DNA of 64,000 nt from Azadirachta indica (GCA_022749755.1 CM040453.1:11231368-11295367), one strand, 5' to 3'; positions 36,200 through 47,900 are shown, numbered from the stretch's first letter. The notes: a model not told the origin generated them from the sequence alone. Translations and numbers: made by a program.

Positions 36200-38225
36200 G
36201 AAACCTAATTTTATTTTATCATTGTTTTATTTCACCAAGCGACGAGACTCAGGATTATGATACAAACTAAGCATAAATAAAATGAAAATAAAATAATGAT
36301 AAAATAAAATTAAATGTTCGCACAAGATAAAATAAATAAAAAGAAAAGAGGTGGTACAACTTTCCTCTTTATAAACTTAATGTAAATAAAAATAACAATA
36401 ATACTCAAAAGAGAAAATTAAGAAAAGTGGCAAGCCTATCATGAACAAATTAAACAACAAAAATTAAATGGTATATGCAGAAACAACGATAAATGAAAAT
36501 GTAAATGGGTGGCTGAACCTCCCAATAAAAACAAAATAAATAACAAGAAGTAAATAAAAAAAATGCTAGAGGTAAAGTTAGGAATTAAAGTTAGTGAAAG
36601 AAAATTAAATAAGAACTAGTAAGGTTTATACAAACTGTACTCCCTGGCAATGACGCTAAAAATTTGCTATAAGTTAAAAATTATAACTTTCAAGTATAGG
36701 TTGTTTCAAGTAATAAAGTTTGGAAGTTTGAGTGTCGATCCATAAGAAATACGTTATACAAAGTCCACAAGTTCAATGTCTAAATATTATGAAAATAGAA
36801 TGAATTTGTTACTTGTTAAATGTAAATTTAGTATTATTATTTATTAGGGCATTAAGGATTCATTTTATTGATAATTATAGAAATCATTCTTTACTCTTTT
36901 TTTTAACTTAATTAAAAATTACTTAAAAGATGATCTTAATTATAAGATAAATATATTGAAATACATCACAATACCTCTTTGAAAAAAAGGTAACAAAATA
37001 AAAGATTAATCATTCAATTTATATGTGAAAGTTATAACATATCTTGTTCTTGGTTTGTAAAAAATGTGCAAGCATTCAATATACCTTTTGTTAACAATAA
37101 ATCAAGCCTCCTAACAAAGTAAAACATTTTTAAGAAATAGAATTCACTCAATTGAAAAGATTTTGCTTTGAAGCACAACTTAAAATGATAAAAGAATAAT
37201 GCTATAAAATCTATAAAACTTCACCCTTACCTCTAATTACTAATTTAGAAAGACATTATTTAATTGAAGCTCAAATTACAAAAAGGAAAAAAAATAATAA
37301 CAAAGATCAACTCCTCCTCACTTCCACATCTTCCTTTATATAGGTAAAATTAAAAATACTTCACATGTGTGAATATAATTTGTCAATTTTTAATTAATCA
37401 CAGTTTACCAATTTGCAACACTTTTTTTACTATCAAAATCACACAAATTTGTGAAATGGTCTTCTTCAAAATTGTAGGATGACTCAGCTTTCTAATGGTT
37501 CATATTGCCCTTTTATTGATTTCGTAGAGCGTAAGTTATGTTGAAAATAGGCAAAGATGTTCAAGTTACATTTCTCCACCGCCTTCTAGAATGATGGCCT
37601 TTTTTTATAGCCAACCAGTTGAAATTTGGGAACATGTAAAATATAAACAATCTAGAGCTCTTTGTCAGCTTTTTGAAATGCCCAACCGTATAATTTTTTA
37701 GTACATAGTTTGAGAGATACGGTCAAAATATAGAAATATATTGGGCTAGTCTAAAAATGCACTTAAGAGTTCTGTTGAAGCTCAATTTTGTCCCATCAAT
37801 TGCTCGAACCAGTCTAATCTTTGGCTTATAAAGTTATAAAGTATTGAGTTTATGTTTGTTCAGCGCAAGAATCATATCAATTGATGTTTTGGATTAAAAG
37901 ATACGCTTATTATATGAAACCTGCACAAAATTGACTATTTAGTTCAGTTCATATTTTAGAATTCAATATAAAATAATATACTTCATTTTTAGAGAATAGA
38001 AGAATATTATTAAGTGTAAATCATAGTATTTCTCTTAATAAACTTACACTTTTAAACATTCATTAATATCTATTAGGATGTGGATATTAGCAAATTTTCA
38101 TTTTGTAAGATATGGATATTGATTATAATATCCGCCACAGATATGGATAGAATATGAATATAAATTTTTTTGTAGGATATAAATATAAATATTAAGATAT
38201 TTATATTGTATCCTATCCGTTGCTA
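36200..38225 (-). mobile_element. Gypsy (Tat/Athila-like) LTR and leader fragment, minus strand
   Basis: The 3' flank of unit 2 is interrupted at about 36200, and flank sequence shared with other units resumes at about 38225. On the minus strand, 36658-36641 reads TAGCGTCATTGCCAGGGA, a near match to the TGGCGCCGTTGCCGGGGA primer binding site typical of Tat/Athila elements. To its right (the LTR side) there is a minus-strand TATA box 'ctatataaagg' (about 37331-37344). To its left is AT-rich leader-like sequence. No gag or pol is seen, so it is a partial or solo-type remnant. Exact ends and target duplication were not resolved. Confidence 0.5.
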
Positions 38226-38640
38226 TCCCTAAGTTTGTAGCTATTAATAATAATTTTGTCCCTATGCGTGGATAAAAACGAGTCTAAAACACTATTTTAT
38301 TGATTATAACTATTTAATCCTTAATTTAATAATAGTACATAACAAAAAGTTGAGGAAGTAAAAAAGTAAATTACGGTTAAACAGTATGGCTGACAGTGAG
38401 CTGGGGTTAGGTCAGAGATGTCCATGCCCATCGTTGTTCTAATTTTGATTCCACATCCCTATATGGGCTGCAATTGTGAATATGGTTGTGGTTGTGTTTT
38501 AATCTTAATTAAAATATTTTAAAATTTTGACTTTGTTGTGGGCCTTGTGGTTGTGGGAGACTAAATTGTCATTTTCACACTAATATTGAAATTTGTTAAT
38601 ATTCTAAGGATTAGGGATATATTTGTAATTATGCCAAAAG
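38226..38640. other. Upstream flank, repeated segment
   Basis: Aligns with 25480-25640 and 7690-7810 ('tattaataataattttgtccct'), part of the flank in front of the ankyrin units. No gene. Confidence 0.45.
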
Positions 38641-39280
38641 GATAGCATTCACTTTTGATATTGGCCAGCTTTCTAACAAGCTGCCCTCAGCCACTCAAAC
38701 CTTGTCGCCTCTTTGCAGTGAGGATGTTCACGTTTTCTCTCCTCTATAACTAGTAGCGTTCAATCAACGGAACGTTTTGGATAATAATTAGACATTACCA
38801 ATCTCTCTTTATGTAAACACAATCCTCTTATTTCATTGTTAGAGTACTTTCATTTTTCTTCTTTCATTGTTAGATTGTTAAATTAAAAGCACTTTTATTT
38901 ATTTATTTTTATTATTAGATTGTTAAATTAGTTGTTATTTAATAAAAATAGTTGGGTAATAGTGGCTTTTCTTCTAGTATACGAAACCCAAAATTTTTTT
39001 CACGCAAACAATTTTTGTTTATTTCGATCCAAATGCTTTTATGGTGAAATATATGAAATAACCAAAATGATTAATTTCTAGTTATTTTTTATTTAATAAA
39101 AATATGAATTATAGAAAAATAATAAAAGAAAAGAAGAATATTACAAGTTTCAATGGTTTTATTTTCTAATTAAAATTAAATTTAAATGATTCTTTTAAAA
39201 TTAATTTTAGGAGTTTCTAATTTATATGTGTGATGATAAAATTATTTATTTGAAAAGTTTAGTAAGTGCATACACATTGA
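38641..39280 (+). promoter_or_regulatory. Duplicate promoter/intron-1 region before unit 3
   Basis: The 'agcattcacttttgatattggcc' region, the 'aaccttgtcgcc' box and then 'attgttaaattagttgttattta' have the order seen in the other units: promoter, leader, intron 1. The leader exon itself is barely recognisable here (about 38800-38850), with no good donor. It precedes the relic motif exon at 39281. Confidence 0.45.
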
Positions 39281-39394
39281 AAAATTTAAGAAGGTAATAT
39301 GGCCTACTCACGTTAAAGAATACAATAACGTTGAAATACAAAAATCAATTCAACGTGAAATTTAGATTTTTCCTTCATCACCTTTAATACCTAG
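39281..39394 (+). pseudogene. Dead N-terminal motif exon (before unit 3)
   Basis: It reads KEYNNVEIQKSIQREI, then an in-frame TAG, then PSSPLIP, a decayed version of the motif exon. The acceptor AG expected before 'tttaagaagg' is absent. Confidence 0.6.
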
Positions 39395-40184
39395 TATATA
39401 TTTGTATTATTATATAGTATCTCTTTTACTCTTGTTTGATTACGCATGTTTACAAAATGCTTATAAAATCTTACAAAATTAATAAAGGGATATTTTGCAA
39501 TATATCCTCTAATTTTTTGAGAAACAGCAGATACCTTAATTTTTGCACATTAATTTGCATCTAAAATAATAATTAACTAACGTTCTTGATTTAAGTAATA
39601 TTTACAGAAATTAAGTGTTCACTTTTATATTATATTATTTTGTTTTCATGTAATGATATTCTAAGAAAAAAAATCTTATTTGTTACCAAGTACGTGGCTA
39701 TTAATAACAGTTTTGTCCTTATGCCGTGGACATATAAAAAGAAAAATCTGAACATTAATTCATGATAGTTTATTTCTAAATGAATATTATACCTCTTTAC
39801 CATATCAGTATCATATTCATTTTTATACTTATCATATCTTTATAATCAAGATAGGATATGGACGGATACTTATAAAAGCAAATACCATTACCGTCCCTAG
39901 TTTCAGTGTGACTGTGGTTATTTTTCTAATCTTAATTAAAAATTTTAAAATTTTTTATTTAGAACTTAATTAATTCAAATAAAAATATTTAAACCTTTAT
40001 AATTATTTATCAAATAAAATAGACAAATATCTAATTTATCCTAACAAGTTTAGAATTTGTTGCGGCCTGCAGCTGCCTGCAGGAGAGTAAATTGTCATAA
40101 TATGTAAGCTACTATTTAAATTTGATAATATATAAACTACTATGAAAATTTGTTAATATTTTAAAGTTTAGTGCTATATTTGTT
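39395..40184. other. Intergenic between the dead exon and the active-looking leader of unit 3
   Basis: AT-rich, with the repeated flank phrase at 39665-39740 again. No gene or transposon end was recognised. Confidence 0.4.
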
Positions 40185-40299
40185 ATTAATCTCCGGCTTT
40201 CAAATTCAAACCAAGCCGAGCCCACCCATTCATTCAGGCTTCAGCCTTGTCGCTTTTTCACTCTCAGTCTGTTTGTTCTCTCTCCTCCATTATTAGATT

Positions 40300-40461
40300 G
40301 GCAAAGTCTTGGGTCAATAAAACTTATGGAACAATCCAGACATTGTCATTCTCTCCGCAACTATTTAAACACAACCCTCTTCTTCCTTCTCATCGTTAAT
40401 TCTTGTGTATTGTATTGTCGCTCAAACCTGTCTTCCGAATTTTCATTCTGGGGTTGCAAAG
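40300..40461 (+). other. 5' UTR exon of ankyrin unit 3
   Basis: Closely matches the leader exon of unit 1 ('tcaataaaactt.tggaacaatc', 'cctcttcttccttct', 'tgtattgtattgtcgctcaa'). It ends at donor GCAAAG|GTACGTA (GT at 40462). The ORF running from 40326 through it is not conserved in unit 1 and is not a gene. The 5' boundary is approximate. Confidence 0.55.
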
Positions 40462-41008
40462 GTACGTATAGTTTACTACATGGTTTTGAGTACTTTCATT
40501 TTTCTTCTTTTATTATTAGATTAATTGTCAAATTAAAGTACTTTCATATCTTCTTTTATTATTAGATTTTTAAATTAGTTGCTATTTAAGGAAAATAGTT
40601 GGTTATCTTCCTACATAAGGGCGGTCAACTAACATCGAAAATCTAATATCATTTTTTAATCCAAATCTCAAAAATCGAGGGAAATTTTTTTTTTAAGTAT
40701 TCTCATACTTAATTTATCAAATTAACAATGTTTTAAATTTCAAATACTCTCATTTTAAAATAGCCATAAAATGTGGTCTTAAATCGTTTGCTTGAATCAT
40801 CATAAATATCATTAACATCTAATTATATTTTTAAATAATAAAATATGAGGTAGATAAAAAATAATAATATTTAAGTTTTAATAATTTTATTTCTTAATTA
40901 AGATTGAAATTAGATAAAATTACTTATTTTTAAAGTTTGGTTACTTAAACTCACTTTTTGGCATTCTGACAATTTTTGTGTTGCATAAATTTTGTATGTT
41001 TAAATAAG

Positions 41009-41114
41009 ATTATGTCCTCTACTGACAATAATGAAGATAATGATGCTGAAATACGTGAATCAATACAACATGAAATTCAGATTGCTCCTCCATCACATGA
41101 ACCTAAAGTGCTTG
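41009..41114 (+). CDS. Unit 3, first coding exon (N-terminal motif)
   Basis: Starts MSSTDNNEDNDAEIRES and continues IQHEIQIAPPS; donor CTTG|GTATAT, phase 1. The acceptor AG used by the other units has become AT ('tttgtatgttt'). The next AG downstream is at 41007-41008, which still leaves the ATG in the exon. The start is therefore kept although the acceptor moved by about a dozen bases. Confidence 0.65.
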
Positions 41115-42691
41115 GTATATATTTTACTGTTACAAATATTTCTTTTACTCTTATCTTATTATTTATGCATGTTTATAAAACACATATAAAATCTTACAAA
41201 AATAATAAAAGGATATAACAATATCCTTTAACTTTTGGAGAAATGACACGTGCCCTTAAAATTTTAGAGTGTACTAAATACCTTAAATTTTAAAAATATA
41301 AGAAGATACCCCTTCAATTAACTTACTTGCTCTAAGAATATATTATCATTTTAATTCTTCAATTTTTATTAAACAATAAAAGGATGTAATTTTTTCATTA
41401 TTAACAATTTAGTCCTATTGTTTCAAATATATTAAGGATTAAAATTTAAACTTAAAAAAATTTATTTTGTATACGTATACATCAAAAAATTTGGAAAAAA
41501 TTTCTATTATTAAAAAAATATTTTTAACCAATAAAAAGCCAAACTAAACAGATATTTAATTGAATTGGTAAGAATGGGATGTGAAAAGCAACGGCCAAGT
41601 ATTGTAAAAATGTCTTTCGGATGCAAATAAAAATTGTCATCGTTTAGAATATTGGTGTATATCCTTATTTGTCGGTTAAAAATTTAAAAAATTTAAAGGT
41701 CAAACAAGTTAAACTGATATCAGGAATAGTCTGGGATTTGGTTTCATAATTGCGTTGTTAAAAATTCTATGAATTTCAAAAACAGAATATGTTTGTTTGT
41801 TAAATTTAGTATAATGACCATAATATTTAGACTATAAATAAATCAAGATACAATTTAGAGAAATTTAGTACTAAAATTTTAAAGGTACCTGAAGAAATTA
41901 ATACTCTCACATTTTTCTTATTCATGCATTGACTTCATTTATGTTATGCTTGCTTGTTACATGTACAATAAAATTTGCTTTGCCTTACAATTAAGTTATA
42001 ATTATAAAGCAGAAGTTAATTAATTTTACGATCTCTAACGCTTCAAATTCAAAAAGAATTATACAACAGGTCCATTTTATTTTTTATTTAAAATTTAAAT
42101 GGATGTGAAATAAATAAATTGATTTGATGATTCTAAATGATATATTTATTTTTTATTTATCATGTTAAATATTAATATTTAAAAATTGATAATTTGATTT
42201 ATTGATATTCTTATAAAAATTAAAATAAACTCTATAAATTATGAAGTAAATAAATTTTAGAAAAATGTTTTAGTTTATTACAATTTAAAAAATTTTGATT
42301 TATTTACATTTCAAACTTTATGTCAAAAATTTTTTAAGTTATTTTATTCATACATCATTACTAAATGTTTAATGTTAAAATTAAAAACAAACATCTTTAA
42401 AATATTTGAATCCCTGAAGCTTGATTGTATTCAGACTTTATATTAAAAAAATAAATGGCCATAATTTTTTTTAATAGAAGTGTTTTACGATATTTTATTT
42501 TATTTTTGTAATATAAAATTCATATATATATATATATATATATTTCATTTACTATTATTTTCGGGTATATATTTCCATATTACATATATTACGTGAATAT
42601 GTATACGTATACACAATATATTATATAGCAGTAAAATGTTATTGATATGTAAAATTTGTTCTTCAATTCCTTTCTTGCTACGACTCGACAG
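41115..42691 (+). other. Intron 2 of unit 3
   Basis: 1.6 kb. The left part aligns with the intron after the first coding exon of unit 1 and the right part (from about 41740) with the end of intron 3 of unit 1. The region that holds the second motif exon in units 1 and 2 is deleted here. TA microsatellite at 42523-42542. Confidence 0.55.
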
Positions 42692-43171
42692 CGGAAACGA
42701 GACTTCTGCACTTACAATTGTATAGATCTGCGCTGGATGGATTCTGGATAGAAAGAAAGTGTATCTTTGAAGATTATCGAAATGATATCACAGTTAGGGG
42801 TGGGATCACAAAGCAAGGTGACACTGCTCTCCACGTTGCAGTCGCTGCAAACCACACTCTTTTTGTTAAAAGACTGGTGGAGGAGGGCTACATGAAAACA
42901 GAGGATTTGGCTATTCAGAATTCTGTTGGAAATACAGCTTTACACTATGCTGCATCATCTGGCAATTTGGAGCTTGTCAAAATCATGATTGAGAGGAATG
43001 AAGAGTTGGCAATGATTCGAGACAAAGACGACATGTTACCACTTCACATAGCAGCTCTATCAGGCCATAAAGAGATCGTACGCTACCTTTATCCACGATC
43101 TAATCTCAGGGACTTAAATAACGAGAATAAGATGGAATTGCTTGTCGCTTTGATAAACAGCGATTTATACG
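42692..43171 (+). CDS. Unit 3, main N-terminal ankyrin exon
   Basis: Open throughout. Ankyrin boxes GDTALHVAVAANHTLF, VGNTALHYAASSGNLEL and LPLHIAALSGHKEIV. Acceptor CTCGACAG|CGG and donor TATACG|GTAAGT. The Gly that is mutated to a stop in unit 1 is present. Confidence 0.8.
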
Positions 43172-43281
43172 GTAAGTAGTAATGTCAACAACTGTGGCTA
43201 ATTAGGTGTGTACATATACATATATGATTATGATCTTTCTTTCTTGGATGATGATGGTATGTATGTACGTAATTTCTTCAG

Positions 43282-43488
43282 ATATGGCGAGGGTATTGGT
43301 TGGGGATTACGAAGAGTTAGCTGTTTGTCGTGATAGAAAAGGGGAGACACCGTTGCATGCCTTGGCTTTAAAGTCCACGGCATCTTTTAACTTGAGCAAA
43401 CAATATCAAGATCAAGATCAAGATCAAGATCAAGATCAGCAAGGAATTAAATTCCTTCTAGCTTATGTGGGCAGGTTCTTCAAGTTGG
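43282..43488 (+). CDS. Unit 3, middle exon with Gln-Asp microsatellite
   Basis: Encodes LAVCRDRKGETPLHALALK, then a linker with five Gln-Asp pairs from a CAAGAT hexamer repeat (about 43407-43439), then GIKFLLAYVGRFFKL. Unit 4 has GATGAA repeats at the same place, unit 1 has none, and unit 2 has lost the region, so linker length varies between units while the frame is kept. Confidence 0.75.
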
Positions 43489-44989
43489 GTAAGTTTCAAT
43501 TCCTTCTGTATAGCTTATCTTTATGACATCTCAGCATTCCTTAGTTATACATGCTGCTATCTTTTAAATCTAACATTAATTTACACTTGTTTTCCTTTGA
43601 AGCTGTCAAGCTTTTCTTTTGGGCCCTAGAAATTTTTTGAAAATATGGACTTTCCCGATATTCTTAAATTATATATATATATATAAAAGCAAACCTTGTC
43701 TAGCAAGGCAAATTATTAAAGAAGAAGGAAGAGACAAAAATTACAGCTAAGGAGGGACAAAATGAGCCTTATCCTTTAAAAGCATCATGGAAGACATAAG
43801 AAAAACCTAAATAAAGCGATATATATATATATAAATAAATATATATATATATATATTACCTTAAAGCATTTTATATATCCCTGCATCTTTATTTATGTGT
43901 CTAAAATCATTAAACTATATTATAGGAAGTTCCATCAAATGTACGCATTTACTTTACATATAATAACGTTTATTTTTATATAAAAAATATATTTTTTAAT
44001 AACATATAGTTGTCAAGTTAAAATTTTATCAGTATTGTTTTCCTACAAAAATATTAAAGTCAAGCTTATTTTAGTGCAAAAAATAATTACTTGTTATTTT
44101 AGTTTCATAAATATTCCTAAAAACAATCTCTTATGTCTTTTTTTTATTATAACAAAAATACAGATTTTTTTAATTATTAATAAAATTTTGAAATAGATAA
44201 CCTTACTCATTACACATGTGAAATATTATTAGGTGACAATTATAACCAAAAACCTTGCACGCCCAAATTCTGTCAAATTAAGTCGAAACCAAAAAAAATC
44301 TCAAAATCATTAATTCATTATACTCTCCCATCTATGAATGCATTGATATGTAAGCCAAAATAATTTATATACAACTAAAAAAATTATTCCTTAAATAATT
44401 ATAAAATTATAAAAAACTTCAGTTTTTATATTTTTCATTTTTGTATTTTGCAACATCTTTTATGATATGCCTATGAAGAAACTCTTTTATATTAAAAACA
44501 AAATTACTCATTCTCACTTTCAAATTTTTTACATTCATTTTTAAAGTCAGTCGAATATTTTAGCTAAATATATTTTAGTTAGTTTTCATAGTTTTTTTAT
44601 GTCATATAATGTAATTGAATATATTTTAATAGAATTAATATCAAAACTTATTGTATCGTATAATAATTTTTTCAAATCTTAGAATTTGAATTGGTATAAA
44701 TTAATTAGCACATTTATTAATAATTGTAATTTTTATATTATTTTAAGAGATTTATTTGTTGAATCAACTTAATTATATATAAAAGTAGATGAATGAGTTA
44801 AGTTAAAATTAATTATTTATTACTCTTGTTAGGAAAAATTATCTTAATGTACATATTACTACCAATTTTAGAAGTAACTTGCTCTAAGAAAATTATATTG
44901 TGGGTTAAAATCTCATCGAAGTGAATGCGAGTGTCTCATCGTATCAAATGTTTTCTTTAATTAACTTTGGCTTCACAAAAAACTTGCAG
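43489..44989 (+). other. Intron 5 of unit 3
   Basis: 1.5 kb colinear with the same intron of the other units. It also has a ~130-base insertion at 43684-43815 ('caaaccttgtctagcaagg...'), absent from the others and flanked on both sides by TA repeats. The insertion resembles the 3' end of a retroposon, but this is not certain. No gene was found. Confidence 0.5.
43684..43815. mobile_element. Small insertion in intron 5 of unit 3 (retroposon-like, uncertain)
   Basis: About 130 bases of A/G-rich, moderately complex sequence sit between two TATATA runs, while the corresponding point in units 1, 2 and 4 has only the TATA run. The flanking TA repeats could hide a target duplication. No ORF was found. 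It could be a short, 5'-truncated LINE or SINE on either strand. Confidence 0.35.
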
Positions 44990-45428
44990 TTTCACGTACC
45001 CATATTCATGACAATAAAAAGTTGCCAACATCGGCAATTCGTCTGATCATACTTATTTGGGAACAACTCCTACTTTTAGATGACCACAAGTTCGCAAACC
45101 TAATTGGAAGTCCTTGGCCACCAGTGTTTGTTGCTGCAAAAGAAGGGAACTTCATGTTTCTCAAAGTGCTTATTAATTTCTATCCTGATATCATACGAGA
45201 ATTTGACAGCAATGGTCATACCATATTTCATATTGCTATTTTGTACGTCAGGAGAATATTTTCAAACTTATTTATGATATTGGTCCAATGAAGGATGTAA
45301 TAACTTCATCCAAAGATCAAAATGGCAACACGATATTGCATTTAGCTGGAAGGCTAGCACCAATTAATCACCTCAATGTTGTAGTCGGAGAAGCTCTTCA
45401 AATGCATCGAGAGGTATTATGGTTTAAG
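44990..45428 (+). pseudogene. Unit 3, second ankyrin exon with -1 frameshift
   Basis: Encodes SPWPPVFVAAKEGNFMFLK and FDSNGHTIFHIAIL, then loses one base at about 45243-45248. The downstream frame reads VITSSKDQNGNTILHLAGRLAP and EVLWFK to the donor TTTAAG|GTACTT. The TGA of the first frame overlaps an ATG of the second (ATGA, 45288-45291), so the two ORFs are arranged as in a stop-start overlap. In a nuclear gene this is most simply coincidence. Confidence 0.8.
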
Positions 45429-45511
45429 GTACTTCATCTTAACTCTTCTTTCTTCTTTCTTTTTCTTAATTGACAATTGATAATATGTATCATGACATTA
45501 AATGAATATAG

Positions 45512-46081
45512 GAAGTGAGTAAGATTATGCGACCATCAGATGTTGCAGCTGTAAATAAGGAAGGGAAAACTGCCCAAAATTTGTTTGCCGAGAGTCACAA
45601 AAATTTAAAAAAAGAAGGCGAAAAATGGATGAAGGAGGCAGCAAATTCATGCATGGTTGTGGCAACACTAGTTGCCACTGTGGTTTTTGCTGCTGCTTTT
45701 ACCGTACCAGGGGGTAATAAAGAAGTTACAGGTGCTCCCAATTTCGTCAAAAAAGTTTCATTTAAAATTTTTGCCATATCAGATGCAGTATCCTTGATAT
45801 TCTCCTCAATCTCAATACTTAGCTTCTTATCAATCTTTACTTCCAAATACGAGGAAGAAGACTTCTATTCCGTTTTGCCCAGGAATCTAGTGGTTGGACG
45901 TGCATCGCTTTTCTTGTCAGTAGTGTCAATGATGGTAGTCTTTTGTGCAACTTCTTTCATCTTTTTTAATGACGAAATGTCATGGATTCCTATTCTTATT
46001 ACCCTCCTTGCTTCTATACCAGTCATATTTTTCATACGGAAACATTATAGTTTCTTTCTGAAGACAGGTCGTACCCTCTGA
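45512..46081 (+). CDS. Unit 3, PGG-domain exon
   Basis: Open from the acceptor ATATAG|GAAGTG to the TGA at 46079-46081. EKWMKEAANSCMVVATL and TVPGG open the domain, with four hydrophobic helices and RKHYSFF at the end. Several substitutions in the loop (KYEEEDFYSVLPRN) set it apart from units 1 and 4. Confidence 0.8.
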   Translation, partial: EVSKIMRPSDVAAVNKEGKTAQNLFAESHKNLKKEGEKWMKEAANSCMVVATLVATVVFAAAFTVPGGNKEVTGAPNFVKKVSFKIFAISDAVSLIFSSISILSFLSIFTSKYEEEDFYSVLPRNLVVGRASLFLSVVSMMVVFCATSFIFFNDEMSWIPILITLLASIPVIFFIRKHYSFFLKTGRTL

Positions 46082-47900
46082 TCATTGATCTTTCTTTTTT
46101 TGCCCCGTTGGTTGCTGCTGTTTGCTTGGGTTCTAGGTTCTGTAGTCAGTTTTTGCTGATGCTGCTGGCTTTGTCAAGTTACCTATATATATGGTGTTTG
46201 GAGTTGATTGTATCCATTAATTATATTCCTTTCTCGATATGTTTTATTTTGGATGCTATTATCTTTTTTCTTTTATTTGATAAAATTCTCTCAACCCTCA
46301 GCTCTAAGAAATTACCTTAAATAACAAAGGTTTCAGCTATTGATCTCTACTTTTGTTTTCTAGCTAAGTATTAATTCATGTTCATTACATGTATGAGAAA
46401 ACGTGATGTAGGACAATTTTAGAATTTAATTAGTTTAGGAAATTTTTTATTCTTACCAATTTAATTTACTATTTAATTCTTAATTTTCTTATTTAAATAG
46501 GAGTTCTTTTCCTTATTTGAGTTGAATTGTAATGTTAGATTTTCTCCACTATATATAGAGAACCTATGTTATTATTTTGGAACAATTTTTTTATTCAATA
46601 AAATATTCCCCTTTAATTTTGTCCCTCATGGGATTGTTATCTTAACACTCGTATTTCGAGTCGTTAAGGTTAGAACGATATCTAATCCCGTCCGTTAGAA
46701 CGTTTATTTAACTCACTGCGTCAAAAAACCGAACGAGATTCGGCGTTCGACAAAGTGTTTATATCCCACCTGCTATCCCGTCTGCGTCAAAACGTTTTCT
46801 ATTTGCAAAATTGTTCTAATGGATATTTGTTAAGATTTTCTGTGTCTTGCTTTCCTCTTTTTTTCTTCTTCTTTTCTTTATGTTTAAATAATGTTAAACG
46901 TTCTAAACTACCATTCCGATTATCAGGTGCGTGATGAAATAATCATTTAATATGGTTAAAAATTTTCAACTTAATATAATTCAAATGGTGATAAAATGTT
47001 ATTATGAATGACCTTTTAACTGAGTCGAAGAATTTTAATCTATCCCATTTTAACTGAGTCTAAACTTATATTTCAGATGATATTCATAAAGTGGGATAAA
47101 ATAACGTAAGAAATGACCAATTTAATTGGGTCAAAATTATTAAACTAATTTAGTTCTAAAGAAATTGACATGTATGTTTACATTTTTCTGTTAACTTTTT
47201 AATTTGATTTAATGATTTTTCTCTTAATTTTTTAATATTTGAATTGAAAAAAATAAAAGCTAAAGGAATTTGAACCCTTTGCACTCTAAGTTTTCACACT
47301 TTTTAGATTTTCAGTCCAAAAAAAAAAAAACAAATTCTACCTACATATCAATTTGAGTTCGGACCACTGTAAAATAGATGTGAAACACCCTTGTTAGTCT
47401 CTAATATTGCCACTTAGCCCCTCTTGTATCAGATTTCCAGATTTTTCAATTGATTAATCTAGCGGCTCTTTTGTAAATTTATATTCTCACTCTTGACGTG
47501 TGATTTAAATTTGGGTCAAATCTAGATTTTGAGTGAGTCTAAATCTAAATCAATCCTCATCATTAGATTTTTTTCATTAATTTTAGTTAATTTCTAATTA
47601 ATTACAAGTTTAGTATTCATAAACAATCTAACCAACTCATAACTTTTCAGTAATTTTATGCATTTAAAATTTAAAAAAGACATATAAATTCCTTAAATTT
47701 GGTTGGTTAGATTTGTTAGTGGAACTGGTTTAAAAAAATACTCATTGTACTCCTAATTTCTTAGTCTAATGACTCTTACAATTATATACAATAACAGTTA
47801 ACTCTGAGAAATAATTGTTGGATCCCTAAAATTAAATTAAAAAAAAACATAATAATAATGTGTATTTATTCTATAACATATTAATAATATAATATTTTTT
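46082..47900 (+). other. 3' UTR and downstream flank of unit 3
   Basis: Colinear with the flanks of units 1 and 4 except for the solo LTR at 46404-46789. No gene was found. The right part (47340-47520) is the segment also found at the very start of the window. Confidence 0.5.
46404..46789 (+). mobile_element. Solo LTR with 5-bp target duplication
   Basis: Starts TGATGTAGGAC and ends TCTGCGTCA, flanked by the perfect direct repeat AAACG (46399-46403 and 46790-46794). It interrupts flank sequence that is continuous in units 1 and 4 ('agaaaac..ttt.ctatttg.aaaa.ttgttct'). Inside are a TATA box 'actatatatagag' (about 46548-46560) and 'aataaaa' (about 46598) in the order expected of U3, R and U5 on the plus strand. 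386 bp, no coding sequence; superfamily not determined. Confidence 0.85.

Larger units (their letters stand above)
41012..46081 (+). pseudogene. Ankyrin-repeat/PGG-domain protein, unit 3 (one 1-base deletion)
   Basis: Coding exons: 41012-41114 (ATG at 41012), 42692-43171, 43282-43488, 44990-45428 and 45512-46081. The total is 1799 bases, one short of 600 codons. The missing base is at about 45243-45248, where the other units read 'ttgaatcg.cagga' and this one 'ttgtacgtcagga'. The frame then meets TGA at 45289-45291. After the deletion all sequence is open to the final TGA, with an intact PGG domain. It is the least damaged unit, with one lesion in about 1.8 kb of coding sequence. Without it the protein would be about 599 residues, normal for the family. 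Confidence 0.75.

Noticed and set aside
45288..45291. ATGA overlap in unit 3 as translational coupling
   Set aside because: Nuclear plant genes do not use stop-start coupling; the overlap follows from a 1-base deletion in a normally continuous exon.
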